From the NCBI GenBank assembly GCA_012862575.1, contig BLSF01000015.1, positions 1 to 64,000 on the forward strand: DNA of 64,000 nt, read 5' to 3'. The translations under genes and the position numbers were made by a program. The notes under the pieces are model-generated. The model saw only the letters and a list, made by a program, of their open reading frames with translations. It searched no databases and was not told the origin of the DNA. Origin of the DNA: Parietichytrium sp. I65-24A. Taxonomy: Eukaryota > Sar > Bigyra > Thraustochytrida > Thraustochytriidae. Position 1 is the stretch's first letter, and each line of letters starts with the position of its first letter. Shown here one piece after another: positions 1 through 11,105 of the stretch.

Positions 1-775
1 GTAGATAGACAAAAATTGTAATAAAACGAGATTCACAATATTACTCCCACAGTCTATACATAGATTAGTGTTTGGACAGCAAATCACGGATATTGCACTG
101 GATAGATAAGACTACGTGAAATCATGGTCTTAATTATTTCACTTTTTCAGGTAAATATTATATTAGTACATGCTACATAAGAGGTACATATGTATAGTAA
201 GCCACATACACGTGCCGGGAAAGGAAGGAAGCTGGTAAGTATATTATAGATACCTACGAGATCTAAAAGCTTCACAGAACACAATCCTGAACAACGAACC
301 ATTCGAGAACGATTCCTTGCTCATTGCACCCTCCAATGTGAAGAATACTATACTAGTTATGTACCATGAACATTTACCAATGTCGACTAACAGATACATT
401 TAACAATTAACGGTAACGGGGGTTGGGGTTGGGGGTTTGGGTTGGGGGTAGGGAGGGAATGGGGGAAGGGAGGGAAGGGGTTTATTCTTTTTACATTGTC
501 AGATGCAATTTCGCAACGTGCAATTTTGGGCTAAGAGTCCCTTCTCGTATATAGACCAAAAATGTAAGAAAATGAGATTCACAATATTACCCCCACAGTC
601 TATACAAAGATCATCGTTTGGACAGCAAATCACGGATAGTGACATGGTTAGATAAGACTAAATGAAATCATGATCTTAATCATTTCACTTTTTCAAATAC
701 AGAGTATACTGGTACATGCTTATTAATAATCGCATATATATAGTAAGCCACGTACACGTGCCGGGAAAGGGAAAG
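1..775. repeat. Two-copy direct repeat, ~230 bp each, ~545 bp apart
   Basis: Bases 1-~230 and ~549-775 are the same sequence with scattered substitutions. Both carry 'attcacaatatta', 'cacagtctataca', 'tttggacagcaaatcacgga' and end in 'gtaagccac.tacacgtgccgggaaagg'. The offset is a steady 545-546 bp. The left copy starts at the window edge, so it may be longer or part of a larger array. No gene is visible inside either copy. Confidence 0.85.
411..481 (+). other. G-rich tract, telomere-like / G-quadruplex-prone
   Basis: About 70 bases consist almost only of G runs (3-5 G) separated by TT, TTT, TA or AA, including TTGGGG- and TTTGGG-like units. It lies between the two direct repeats. The G runs are on the + strand, which is the wrong orientation for a telomere at the left end of a chromosome. 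It is more likely interstitial or a G4-forming spacer. Confidence 0.6.
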
Positions 776-903
776 AGCGATCGAGTGTTATTATGTGCAT
801 CTTACGTTTCTATTAGTGTTGGTTACGCTAAGTTTTATAAACGATAGAAAGTGTTTTTTTCTACTTCTGCCATTAAAAAGAAAGACCTCTAGAGAAAGAC
901 AAA

Positions 904-1533
904 ATGTCCACGATCGTCCAGAGCATCATACGCATACACGCTCCTTCATACGTCGTTTTCGTCTCAATAGTAAATGCGGTCAATGCATATCGCAAAGAAG
1001 AGGAAGCTAAAGATAAAGGGGACTCGGAGGACGATGCCTCATCCGACACGAGCACTCCCAAATCTTTCGCATGGATCCCCATTGTACTAGTTGCTAGCGT
1101 GCTTTTACAATTATTGTGTGCATGGATCTTTTTCAGACGGATTGTAAAAAATGCCATGGGAAAATCAGAAACAGAATACAGTGGTGTTAATTCTACCCCA
1201 AGAAACTTCGATTCGACGAATCATGAGTATGACAAATTGGTTTTGGACGGTTGCCCACTGCAATCCACAGCAATATCTGGAACTCACTGTAGTTCAACAC
1301 GGCTTCCCAGGGACAAGACCTGGCGACCAGTCATTCACCGACATGCAATTCCATCCCGATTCCATCACATCTCAACCTCAGGCAATCACCAAACTCTCCA
1401 CTCATTCCAATTAACAGAGCCAACTTCATTCCTTTCGACCAAACCTCATTTACATTTCTTACACAATTGCCCCAGCAGCACTCAACCCCATGCACGACTT
1501 ACCCCAACTGTTGAAGCGTTTTGTTTCCATTGA
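904..1533 (+). CDS. Possible small single-pass membrane protein (uncertain)
   Basis: An ATG-started frame of 209 codons whose first ~95 residues look protein-like. They comprise an N-terminal hydrophobic stretch, an acidic/serine linker (residues ~32-52) and one clear membrane span (residues ~55-77) ending in FFRRIV. The second half is rich in His, Ser and Thr and reads like non-coding sequence. A competing frame (about 1232-1414) looks equally plausible there, so an intron or earlier stop may exist. The leader just before the ATG (ctagagaaagacaaa) is almost identical to that of the well-supported gene at 11106, which favours a real start. Family not recognised. Confidence 0.35.
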   Translation: MSTIVQSIIRIHAPSYVVFVSIVNAVNAYRKEEEAKDKGDSEDDASSDTSTPKSFAWIPIVLVASVLLQLLCAWIFFRRIVKNAMGKSETEYSGVNSTPRNFDSTNHEYDKLVLDGCPLQSTAISGTHCSSTRLPRDKTWRPVIHRHAIPSRFHHISTSGNHQTLHSFQLTEPTSFLSTKPHLHFLHNCPSSTQPHARLTPTVEAFCFH

Positions 1534-3487
1534 GCGCCATGGCTACCTCGACCGCTCCATCTTGCCACACGCCCCCAGCTTCAAACCTGCGCGTGGAAGG
1601 AAAGGCACCATTAGACAATCAACTTCGTCGGCTCTTTCACTCAGCGGACGGACGTCACCTCGCTTACCACACGGCCACCTCTCGGTCGAGAGCGTTTAGT
1701 CCTTCGCCCAACGAGTACACACACCAGAACCTAACCTCGGCGCCACAAATTTCCATGTTGTCGTACTTTCCCATCTTTCTCCGTTGTGTCAGCCTCCAGA
1801 GCGCTTAAATCGCGAACAGCGACACCTATGACCTCCAAAGTCTGTCCACTGCACGTACTGCTCTGTGCCCTGCCCTGTGTCCGCGTGGGTGTCGGCTTCC
1901 GAGTCTTCACAGTCAATCAAATGATAGTCAATTAACCTAAATTGTTAATTGGGGGTACTGAATACTATTATGTGTGCACCAGTGGAACGCTCATAGGTCG
2001 TACGTCGTCTCTGATCAGCGAACAAAATGAATGCAGGAAGGATTCGTTGATCCGGAACAAGGAACTTGAAGATTCATCCAATCCAAAGAGATTGGTGGCA
2101 GTGACACCGAACAATCCCATGGTTCCTTGGCGGCTCGAAAGACTGACTTTTGCAGAGAGCTTGTGCCTTTCAAAACTGTGCGCGCCGTCGCCGGTGTTTA
2201 CAGAGTTCAAAGCTCTGCGGATTATACCGATCAGTCCGGCCGGCGCGCGACTGGGCGCATTTATAAGGGAAACATCAACGCATTCGATATGGGTTCTGGT
2301 ATAGGCACGTCTCCAGCACCGGCTCCCCACTACCAGCGCAAACTTCACTGTCCCCCAGGAGACCTTTCCTAGACAATCGAATGGATATGACTGCGCTTAT
2401 TCGGTGTAAACTTACTGGCAAGCCGCTCCCAAATTCACAGCACGACCTCAGTATCTCACAGCTTTTGCGAGCTCCGCATAGAGCCACCTTAGCTGCCAGA
2501 TGCATCTGGCAGCTGCACACAGAATAAACAATGCACAATTAACACTCTTCCGAACTTTAGATGTCAACTCGACTCGATCACAGATCACCGGCAAGTCAAG
2601 TCAAGCAAACCACGACCACCTCGATCGAGCCCCGATTCCTGCGAGCTGGCCCTGCCTGCCTCGTAGGACCAAACTGGGGGAGCCTCAGGTCAAATTTGTG
2701 GCAGCGTTTGCGGAACAAAGTTTGAAGTCTTGACCTTGACAAGCGGAACAAAACCTCGAAAACAGGAACGTTTCATAATGCACGGTGACCCTGGCGAAGG
2801 CTAGAAACTTCGCCACCCCTCTTGTGGCTGCTTCTTGATGCTCTGGGCAACCGAGCCCCCATAAAATTTGCGCGCATTTGCAAAGCTCTCCCGCCGCTGC
2901 CGTCTGTACCGGTATGTTTGCTGTTTTTTGCTAGCGTTTTCGAGGGTTGATGTTCGAGATCTTTTGCTACAAACTTCACTGAACAGGATACCTACTTATT
3001 GCCAGGTACGGAGAAGATGTGGCAATACAGGAACCCACAGAGAACCCGAATCACTAAGAGCCAGCTATGGAGTCCATAAGAGCTCAAATCTTCAAAACAG
3101 TGAACAACATATGCCGGAGAGGAGCCCGCAAGAGGAGGTTTGCGAAGCGATTTAAAAGTTTTCATCGTGGTGCGGACTTTCGATAAAGAGAGCTTCATTG
3201 GTGAACAGTGATGGTTGGCACTTCTCTTACTCGTTCGGGTCGAGGGGCATCGGAATTTGTGACTTTTACGACTTTCGAAGAAAAAAAATATACTAAAAGT
3301 ACAAACACGTTGCCCGAGAAGCACAATGAGCACAAGCAATGTCAAACTCAAGCCTCTTCGTTCTCACTTCAAGGCTCCGGACGAATTTCGTTTAACCGCG
3401 CAGCCTCCGCACAAGTGAAAGGCACAGCCAGTCTATCTTTTGTCAAAATATTTATAAACTCATTTCGAAGCTAAATGACCCAGCCTT
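1534..3487. other. Intergenic region, no supported gene
   Basis: Only short, mutually overlapping frames with unconvincing composition are present on both strands. An ATG at 1541 opens 88 codons without recognisable features. I see no RNA gene. Confidence 0.5.
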
Positions 3488-4201
3488 TTATGCCCATTTT
3501 AGGGTGGAAGCCAGCTTGCTCCTATCACTGACCAAGGCAGGATAAGGTGGGGTGAGGTTGGAGGTGTAACTGCTCTGCAACGAGATCACACGCTTGACGC
3601 ACATGTATCGTTTGTATGCTGTGGCGTTTTGCTCCTCAAATTCATGGTAAAGAATCCACATAGAGCAGTGTTCGTTCAGCTCATGGATCTCTTCGTTCGT
3701 CAAACTCTCCAATGAAGCCGTGGTAAACTGAACCCCAGTATCAAAGCTCGGGTCTGTGAATATCAATTTCTCCCTCAGAGCCTTTCGCAGGGGCTTCGGC
3801 TGTTTCTTATCGTAGTACCAGGAACCGGAACGGCCTGGTATTACGGTGGTACTCTCGCCGGCATATTCGCTGTCCATTTCGTCGTTGATGGGGGGGAAAA
3901 AATCGTCAAATTTTGCCCGCTCACTGGTGAAAAACTTCACAAGAGCATAAATATTCTTGTCCAGCGCACACATGAGAGCATCGCGTTCGTGCTTGAACAC
4001 AGCAACATCCTCGCACTCCTCCTCACCATCCGGAGAAAACCAACTATTCCTGAGATCACTGTGGATGCATGTTTCCGTACTTTCAACAGCGAAGTACTCC
4101 ATATTCGCGCCCAACTTTTCCATCACGAGATGCGCGACCTCCCTAGCAACACATGCTCCCCCTCCTTCCTCCTCGCTTCTGAATCGTTTCCTCGCGCTCA
4201 T
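3488..4201 (-). CDS. Hypothetical protein, 237 aa
   Basis: The frame runs from an ATG at 4201 (MSARKRF...) to a stop at 3488; nothing upstream offers a better ATG. The N-terminus is basic then glutamate-rich, followed by a mixed alpha/beta-like sequence with normal amino-acid composition and no membrane span or signal peptide. Late motifs include a tryptophan/tyrosine-rich stretch (SMWILYHEF, residues ~187-195) and a basic patch (YKRYMCVKR). I recognise no family. Its codon use resembles the neighbouring real genes, and the opposite strand carries only shorter, biased frames. It faces the carrier gene tail-ward on the same strand with ~840 bp between them. Function unknown. Confidence 0.6.
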   Translation of the reverse strand: MSARKRFRSEEEGGGACVAREVAHLVMEKLGANMEYFAVESTETCIHSDLRNSWFSPDGEEECEDVAVFKHERDALMCALDKNIYALVKFFTSERAKFDDFFPPINDEMDSEYAGESTTVIPGRSGSWYYDKKQPKPLRKALREKLIFTDPSFDTGVQFTTASLESLTNEEIHELNEHCSMWILYHEFEEQNATAYKRYMCVKRVISLQSSYTSNLTPPYPALVSDRSKLASTLKWA

Positions 4202-4487
4202 CAAGGGTCTCCTCGCTCTGCTTGAACTGCGACTTTTCTTTGTATTCTCCGTCCCCACGCTCAGCTGCTGCCGCCGCCGCTGCTTCTACTGTTGCTTGTC
4301 AAGTAGTGGGTCTGCCCGTGTCTGCCCTCGCACACCTCGCACACAAAGTCACTAGTAGCTAGTGCAGTGGAAGTATGTGGAAGTCAACGTAGTTCACTAC
4401 GGTATGCTAACACACTGCACACTTCGAGGGCAACGCACAATGGGGTTCCGCTGGAGGGCAACCCAGGACACTAAACTGGAAGTGATT

Positions 4488-4529
4488 GTGCTCCATAAGC
4501 CCGTCCGTTTGTGCTCCATAAGCCCGTCC
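4488..4529. repeat. Short direct repeat, 19 bp twice
   Basis: The 19-mer gtgctccataagcccgtcc occurs at 4488-4506 and again at 4511-4529, separated by four bases. It lies between two genes and has no evident function. Confidence 0.8.
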
Positions 4530-5041
4530 TTGGTGCGTCGATGCTGCCCAAGTAGAAAAAGGAAGCATAGCGTCTAATGGTGAGCAACTAATTCTCGGTG
4601 CGAGGCCAAGGCTCTCATCTCCTCCGGGGGAAGCAATTCGAACTCAACAAGATGTGCATAAAATGTATTTGACAGCCCCAGCCAGCTTCTAGAGTAGTAC
4701 GACAATTTGTTAGGCGAAAACGATATTTCGAGCCTTCAAATCGACAGAACTGAGAAAAATGGCTGCGGGTGATGCCCGGTGTTGGAATCAAGGGGTTTGC
4801 AGTTTGATGGAAACTCCTTGCCTGAGCAAAGAAACTATGCTGTACCGGTACTCTTCCACAGCGCGGGAAAGAGAGACAACGCAGCTGCAAGTTCATCGCG
4901 TGCCACGATTGCAACGTCTTCTGTCAGGTTATGTAGACGGGGCATGAAACTCTGCTTTTCCTTTTTCGTTCACTTGGGTTTTTCATTGTTTTAGTTAGAT
5001 ATATTGAATGTCGCGAAAAGTCCCGGCCGCAAGACTTCGAT

Positions 5042-6162
5042 TTACTTGTCTGCTACTTTAATCTCGTTGCGAACAAGCAGGGCAAACACGAGTCTTTGAA
5101 TGCTCTCATAAACAGAAAATTGGAAGGCGGCTGTGATTGCAAGGGAAGCATCAAACATGATTAGGACGGAACTCATGAACGCTTTCTAGCTAGTGTTGGA
5201 ATAACTTACCAGTAAGTACAGTCTGCCACAATTTTGCCTCCATTCCTTTAAAGAGGCCTTTCAAGCCCTCATTGTTGTACACCTTTTGAAGCACGTCGAC
5301 AGTGCCAGAATAGTTGCGCTCCTTTTTCATTCATTTTCGGTCTGGGTGAGTAATCCGCCCTTCCATTTCTGTCATACTATTCCCCGAAACTTACTTTTTG
5401 GTTCGTCGCCTTGCCCTTGTCGGCACGAAGACGAGACTGGGCCAACTGCAGCGGGTAAGTTGCAACAGTTGCGATTGCCTTAGCGATTGCGCCAATCAGG
5501 AAGAACTCTCCGGATGTAATTGGAGTGCCACGCTTCTGTGCCATGCGCTCCACTGGGGCACGAAGGCGTTCATACGCAACAAACTGGATGCTTGGATTGG
5601 ACACAAGGACGAGTGATGGCCCAACACCCTTCCACAGCGCCGCCACGCCTTCCTCGGATGCAATTCTCTTCAAGCAGTCGAGAACTCCAGAGTAGGGCTT
5701 CTCGGAAGAGTCTCCGTCTTTGTTCTTTTGCACAGACAGACGGGTGCCTGCGACCCAAAGTGGTGTCGTCAGCAAGACATTGATGACACCTGCAACAGAT
5801 GCGATTACAAGGTTGGTGATTGGATCGATCTGAGCCTTGAGGTTTTTCGCAACCAGCTTCTTGTAGATCGTCTTCAACGCATTGTAGGTGTAAAAGTACA
5901 CAAAGTTTGACGCTCCGAGGGACACCACGCTCGACCACCATCCTTGGTACAGTGCAGCAAAGCCATCCTTCTGGGCGATGAGCTTGGCAACAGCTAGCAC
6001 GCTCTGGGACTTCATCTTCTCATCCACCTGAAGCTTCATACGAATGATATTGAGCGGGTAGAAGGTGGTGATGGCGGTCACACCGCCGGTCATACCGCTG
6101 ATGGCATGGACAAGGTTGGTGTAGGTGAACACCTCCTTCTTAATTTCCTCCACGACGCTCAT
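5042..6162 (-). CDS. SLC25A17: Mitochondrial-carrier family protein, peroxisomal PMP34/SLC25A17 type, three exons
   Basis: Membrane exchanger of the SLC25 family, 322 aa after splicing. Exons on the minus strand are 6162-5395, 5321-5210 and 5130-5042. The introns (73 and 79 nt) begin GTAAGT and end AG, and joining them keeps the frame and restores the third carrier repeat. Three carrier signatures are visible: YPLNIIRMKL (residues ~36-45, Asn where Asp/Glu is usual), TTPLWVAGTRL and TYPLQLAQSRLR. The second and third closely match PMP34-type carriers, which move CoA, ATP/AMP or NAD across the peroxisomal membrane. The spliced C-terminus carries NYSGTVDVLQKVYNNEG and TAAFQFSVYE, as expected for the last repeat. 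Start chosen at the ATG giving MSVVEEI. Substrate and location are inferred; the carrier fold is near certain. Confidence 0.93.
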
Positions 6163-7871
6163 CTTTCCCTTCGTTTTTTTTCCTTACTTTTCTCCGCACC
6201 CGCACCCACAATCAAACCGCACACAAACAAATACAAACATCTGTCAGCCTCGCGAACGCGTCCGGTCTGCGCAACTCGAGCAACCTAGGCCAAGGCGAAG
6301 GGGACATGACCAGATTCGCACAAAGACCTTGACCACCTGCTTCGCAGACCCACAAACTTACCTAAGCAACCGCGAAACAGCGAAACGGTGAAATAGCGAG
6401 ATGGCTCGACGCCGGACAGCTTTCGTCGATTGGCACACGCGCGTTGTGAGAGCAGCACTCTTGGGGTCCTCGCCGCCTGCTGTGCTCACTCACCACTGTC
6501 ACTATACTAGTACCAGAAAAACACCAATCAAACCTTTAATCTTTTATTAGTTTTGGTCGATTTGAGTTTTGACATAACCAAGCAGACACTCGACCAAGAT
6601 CGATCGGCAAACTAATTTGAAATCAGAATTCGGAATACGCAACGCATAACACATGCTGCCTAACTTCAAAAACCATTGACATCGGCATTGACAGTGAAGT
6701 CCCACCCGTTTCGTTCCATTGATTCAAGTTCGAGGTTGACTGGAGTAAATTTGATCACGTCACATTTCCATTCCCATTTCATTTCCATTTCCACGTATCT
6801 TCCTCTGCCCACTCCTACTCCTCCTCACTGGGCTAGAGTAATCCAACGCTACTAACTTCGGTAGCGCTATGCCTCACCACCCTATGAGTTGTGGGTGAGT
6901 GGCAGCTGCTAGTGCTGAGTACCTCGAAAGCGTAGGCCTCGTCCTTGGGAATTTTACGAAAATCATCACTCACTGTCAGTCCCTCACCTTAATCACCGTG
7001 ATCAGCTGTGACTTTGGATGAAAATTGGCTGTCCATCTGAACTCTGCGAAGGTTATCCGTGGATAAATAAATGTGGGACAAAGAGAAGGTGCCCTATAGC
7101 CGTCCGCTGTAAGCCATACATATCTCGTGAGGACCCTGAGCCTCTGCTCTGAGATCTGAGATCAGAGAAAAGAGGGTGGAAAGTGTGTCAATTGCCATCG
7201 TCATCATGCGTCGATAAGGCCGTCTAGCCATTTGGGTAGAAAGGCTCGACCAGAGAAGGACGGAAATACAATTTCGCAAAAAATTTATTGGACGGACAAA
7301 GATGAGATACCGGTACTCACAGTCAGTACAATGTTCGAAAGTCGATAGATGTCGTGCTTGAAGATTGACTTGGCTGTGAACAAGGTTTTATTTGCGCGTT
7401 CAGCGTTGATGTGTATTTTTAGCTGGAACAGAAATTGGAAGACAGGGAGCCCCACAGCGATATATAATTGTAATAGCGCGCTCACTTCAAGCGACGGATG
7501 CCCTCCTCTCACGGCCCAGCACCCGGACATGGAGTTGCCGGAGTGTGGGTTCGAGGAGGGCGGTGGTGTAAGCTCTCCTGTCCAGCCCTGGTTCTGCGAG
7601 CGAGAACCGAACCCTGCCTCAGAACCCGAAAGCAGCTCAGGTTGAGAACTCACTGTCAGAGTTTTCCTTTTTTCTTTTTCTTTTTTTTTTTTTCTCAAAG
7701 ACAGCGCAAATTATTAGCACAGGGTGAGGGCGGAAAAGCACGCTCATCACAGTCCATCATAGGCACGTGGAATTGACTGACTCTGAAGAGTTTCATGAAT
7801 GCAAGGCGCCTGATCTTCAGAATTCAATTCAGATTTTTATTTGATAAAGAATACTTATTTCACTTTACAAT
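6163..7871. other. Intergenic region
   Basis: No supported gene. Contains a tct/ttcc-rich stretch (6768-6800), a poly-T run at 7679-7695, and a 17-nt quasi-palindrome at 7313-7329. Frames present on both strands around 7285-7700 are short and low in quality. Confidence 0.5.
7313..7329. repeat. 17-nt quasi-palindrome (GTACTCACAGTCAGTAC)
   Basis: Arms GTACT and AGTAC flank a 7-nt core. The reverse complement (GTACTGACTGTGAGTAC) is nearly the copy at 9368-9384. Weaker versions are at ~6966, ~7644, ~13357 and 13659. Role unknown. Confidence 0.6.
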
Positions 7872-8372
7872 TTAGTTGGTTGGAATTGCCTGGGAGTCCT
7901 TGAAGGTGTCCTTCCAAAACTGCTGAAGCACGTCCTGCGGGCAACCGACATGCTCCTGGTCGAGGAGGGTTTTTAGCTCCTTGGCGAGGTTGTCGTGAGG
8001 AACTCCGGACATGGAGATGAGCTGGTTTGCAAGCGCGCCAGTCTTCTCAGTTGGCTCTTTGCGAAGGCATGCAAGGACAGCCTTGGCAAGCTGTTGCGCG
8101 TCAAGTGGCTGCTGGCTAAGCACGTTGTGGAGAAAGGACTCAGTGTTGCCCTCGCCGTGCATGGCGTCCACGAAAAGGTCTTTCAGGATGGTGACAATAT
8201 CATCTGCGTCTTCGAGCGACATGCTCTGGAGGATCTGAGACACCTGGCCTGCATTCTTCTCCTGGATGGACACTGCCAACTGCTTGGTAATGGTGTCACC
8301 CTTGCGCTCACCTGCGCCATTGATGGCTTCCTTGCGGGTCTCGAAAGGGCTCTGGCTGCTGTTTTCCATCAT
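7872..8372 (-). CDS. Unrecognised small soluble protein, paralogue of 11106-11543
   Basis: 166 aa from an ATG at 8372 (MMENSSQ...) to the stop at 7872. Predicted soluble and largely helical, with no signal peptide. From residue ~40 onward it aligns without large gaps to the protein at 11106-11543. Shared features are AGQV...L..M, EADD/EADE, FLH.VL.Q.P, QLAKAV.ACLRK, LANQLI..SGVP and a C-terminal FW. The paralogue lacks this protein's Ser/Thr-rich N-terminal ~20 residues. The two genes diverge across 2.7 kb. Conservation of one motif set in two diverged copies shows both are real, selected genes. I do not recognise the family; the all-helical, repeat-like look is compatible with a protein-interaction scaffold, but that is a guess. 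Confidence 0.75.
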   Translation of the reverse strand: MMENSSQSPFETRKEAINGAGERKGDTITKQLAVSIQEKNAGQVSQILQSMSLEDADDIVTILKDLFVDAMHGEGNTESFLHNVLSQQPLDAQQLAKAVLACLRKEPTEKTGALANQLISMSGVPHDNLAKELKTLLDQEHVGCPQDVLQQFWKDTFKDSQAIPTN

Positions 8373-8965
8373 TTTGCTTGGTTTTAAATCGTACTGTTTG
8401 ATCTCTGTTGCGGTTTCTTTTTCTGGCGTGTTGCTTTTGGGTTTTGTCGGCTGTTTGGATTCTGGTCTGCTCTTCGTCCACGACCCAGGAACAACGGGGC
8501 CGGTATTTCTGAATAGTGGCGCTTACGAGCACTGGGCCCTTTTATAGTCGGCCAGCTGACTCTCTCATTTGTGGCCTGGTCGTTCTTTCTTTTGCAGGCC
8601 TCCGTTTCCTCGACAGTTTTATGGAGCTGCGCCTTGGTTCCAACCTCCACATGAGACAGTCGGGCTTGATTCCAACCTTCGCTCCCGGGATCCTTCGTTG
8701 CGTAAAGTGTTACACTCGCGTCAACCCGCGTCCTAGTGTTGCAGACAAAAAGGGGTTCTCGGCGGATACGTTTCTCCATAGCAACACCGTCCGAAGCAGA
8801 TACCCTCATCCCGGACTTTGAGAAAACAGGGCTCCACGAACTCTCACGTCCAAACTTGTCAACATGTGTGTTTCTATTTTTTGAAATGATCGTTCAGATG
8901 CGGAGTTTCAAATGCCTCGATGCTCCAAGCTCGATCTTTTCTTCCAGAACAAATCAATTCAATTT

Positions 8966-8989
8966 GATTGATTGATTGATTGATTGATT
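8966..8989. repeat. (GATT)n microsatellite
   Basis: Six uninterrupted GATT units. Confidence 0.95.
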
Positions 8990-9367
8990 CAGGAACACCA
9001 GGATTGATAGACTCTTTTCTTCATTGAGTACAAAACCATTTGCATCCATAGAGTGTATATCTTCGACGACAAAGGCGCCGACGTTGACGGTTGGAATCAA
9101 GCACCAGTCGAAGCCTTCTAAAGTCTTCGAAATTAAAGAAGTTAACAAGAAACGCGTACGGAAGGAGCCCTTTGTCGCGATACGTTTGGATAACATGACC
9201 AATGCGCACATCGCCTGCACTATCTTCCTGTCTTACGTTTACAGAGCAGATTAACTTTAATCGGAATCGCCTGAACCGAATAAGTTTCGTACTAGTATAC
9301 GAAATCAAATCCATGATGGATGGCTATTTGAAGCTCCTGAGGCTCCAAACCCCGGGGCGGTACAAGA

Positions 9368-9384
9368 GTACTGACAGTGAGTAC
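9368..9384. repeat. 17-nt quasi-palindrome (GTACTGACAGTGAGTAC)
   Basis: Near-reverse-complement of the element at 7313-7329. Arms GTACT/AGTAC around a 7-nt core. Confidence 0.6.
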
Positions 9385-11105
9385 TCAACGCCGGTGCTCA
9401 GTCAGATCATAATCTATAATTATTATAAAAAGAAAAATTTAGTTAGGCGCCTCGCAGTATTCGCAGATTCCATCAGCACGGCAATCGGACAGGAGGTACC
9501 AGTACTGCACTTACTGGAGGAACCTCGATGATGGCTTTCGAGTCAAGTTCGTCGTGACCGTCGTGCCTGGAATCCTTGCAATCTTTGCATAGCCAGAACC
9601 TTAAAGGTTATGCAAACTAGTGATCATTTTAGGAGCCAAGGGTGCTACTTTTGGTTCCCTCAAGAAAGAGACTAGCGAAAGTCGTGTGCTCTCCTACCTG
9701 TAGCCTCCAGTGAAAGCCAACCCAGGCTGGCCTGGAGAGGCCCAGAGCTGGAAAGCACAGCTTCTGTGTTAATATCGGCTGCACAGGAAGGGGAAACTAC
9801 TGGTGATAACCTCCGCTTTCACAAAGAGACGTCGTGAAGGCTTTCTTCGTGTGGCGCTGCATTGTCCACCTCCTGTAATTTTTTTCCGATGGGTTGTAGT
9901 ACCGTCTACGACTCCGAGGTACTACTGTGCGTACGAGCACAGCGACCCAGAGTTTTGTTTACGACCTTCCGGTACGTACTATCCAAGTATTACTCTACAT
10001 GATAGACTTCCAGGCATCAATCTTTTCCTAAGCTTCAATACTATATTTTAGTCCATGTTTAAATAGTAGCTACAAGTCATTTACAACTGCTACGCAACAA
10101 GATAAAAAGTCTTGGAGATCTTCCTCAGCACAGTACTGTTTCAAGTGTTACTCGCCCTGACAAGCATTCTGATAGTATTCAGAGGCACTCAGTGAAGCTA
10201 CTGCTACGCTTGGTGTTAAGGCTCCTAAGGACGTCTTGTGATGGTCAGACATATAGCGTTTACAGTAGAGAGGCGAACCCGAATCCATTTCACGTTCTTA
10301 CCTTTGAGAGACTTGGCAGCGCGGGTGAGTAGAAGTTTAGTGTAAAAATGAATTTGTCAATTGGTTCATCCAGAATTTCACGCGGACTTGCGCAACGACA
10401 GACTCAAGTCTAGTTGGCTCTCAGCTTTGCGGGGAGGGGCTGCGAATCTCCAGCACCCCATGATGGCCCCATCAAGTGGCCACCATGGAATCCCTATTGG
10501 CACAAAAGCATCCTTCCAGTAGTTGTTCTGCATGTTCTGCATCCTACAACGCTATTTTACGGTGGCGTGGAGAAAGTTAACGCATTCTTCTATTCTTCTA
10601 TTCTTGTGAATTCAGTTCAGAATTCAGAACGTCCAGAATGTTCTGGCCTGCTTCGCAAGCACAGCCTGGAAAGGCAATTGGCCCTAAATTATTGTTCTTC
10701 CATTCTGCTCTCTTGACAGTAAGTTCTGGAATTCTGCACTGGCAAATCTTCTCATTCACCGTCAGAATGCATAAATTTTGACATTTAGTCGGAACGAAAC
10801 AAGGATCTTCGCGGTGTGGAGGAGGCCCACAGCAGTAAAGGTACTGTGTTGCGGGTATCTATCCCTCTCTCTAGAGCTATCCATCTACCTATCTCCATGC
10901 GGGTCGAGTGCTGAGTTTAGGTGCAGCCGCAAACTACAGCATTTGGTCGTGTGCGCTGAACCACGTCGTTGCGAGCCGACCTCACCGGGAGGTGATTTTT
11001 TCGAGTTGACATTGTCATGCAGATCCCAAACGCGATTCAGAACCAACACTCAAAGACACAAGCAGCAAGACAGCAAAACGAAAAGATAGACTAGAGATAG
11101 ACAAA

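Larger units (their letters stand above)
8373..11105. other. Intergenic region between divergent paralogues
   Basis: No well-supported gene in 2.7 kb. Holds a (GATT)n microsatellite at 8966-8989, a 17-nt quasi-palindrome at 9368-9384, an imperfect palindrome around 9286-9307 (ttcgta..tacgaa) and repeated gaattcag motifs at ~10610-10632. A frame near 8954-9254 is open on both strands and I could not decide whether it codes. Confidence 0.45.

Noticed and set aside
411-481. A true left chromosome end
   Set aside because: The G-rich strand runs inwards and sequence continues on both sides, so this is not a terminal telomere.
1541-1808. ATG-started 88-codon frame
   Set aside because: Ser/Thr/His-rich and without features; similar frames occur by chance in this intergenic block.
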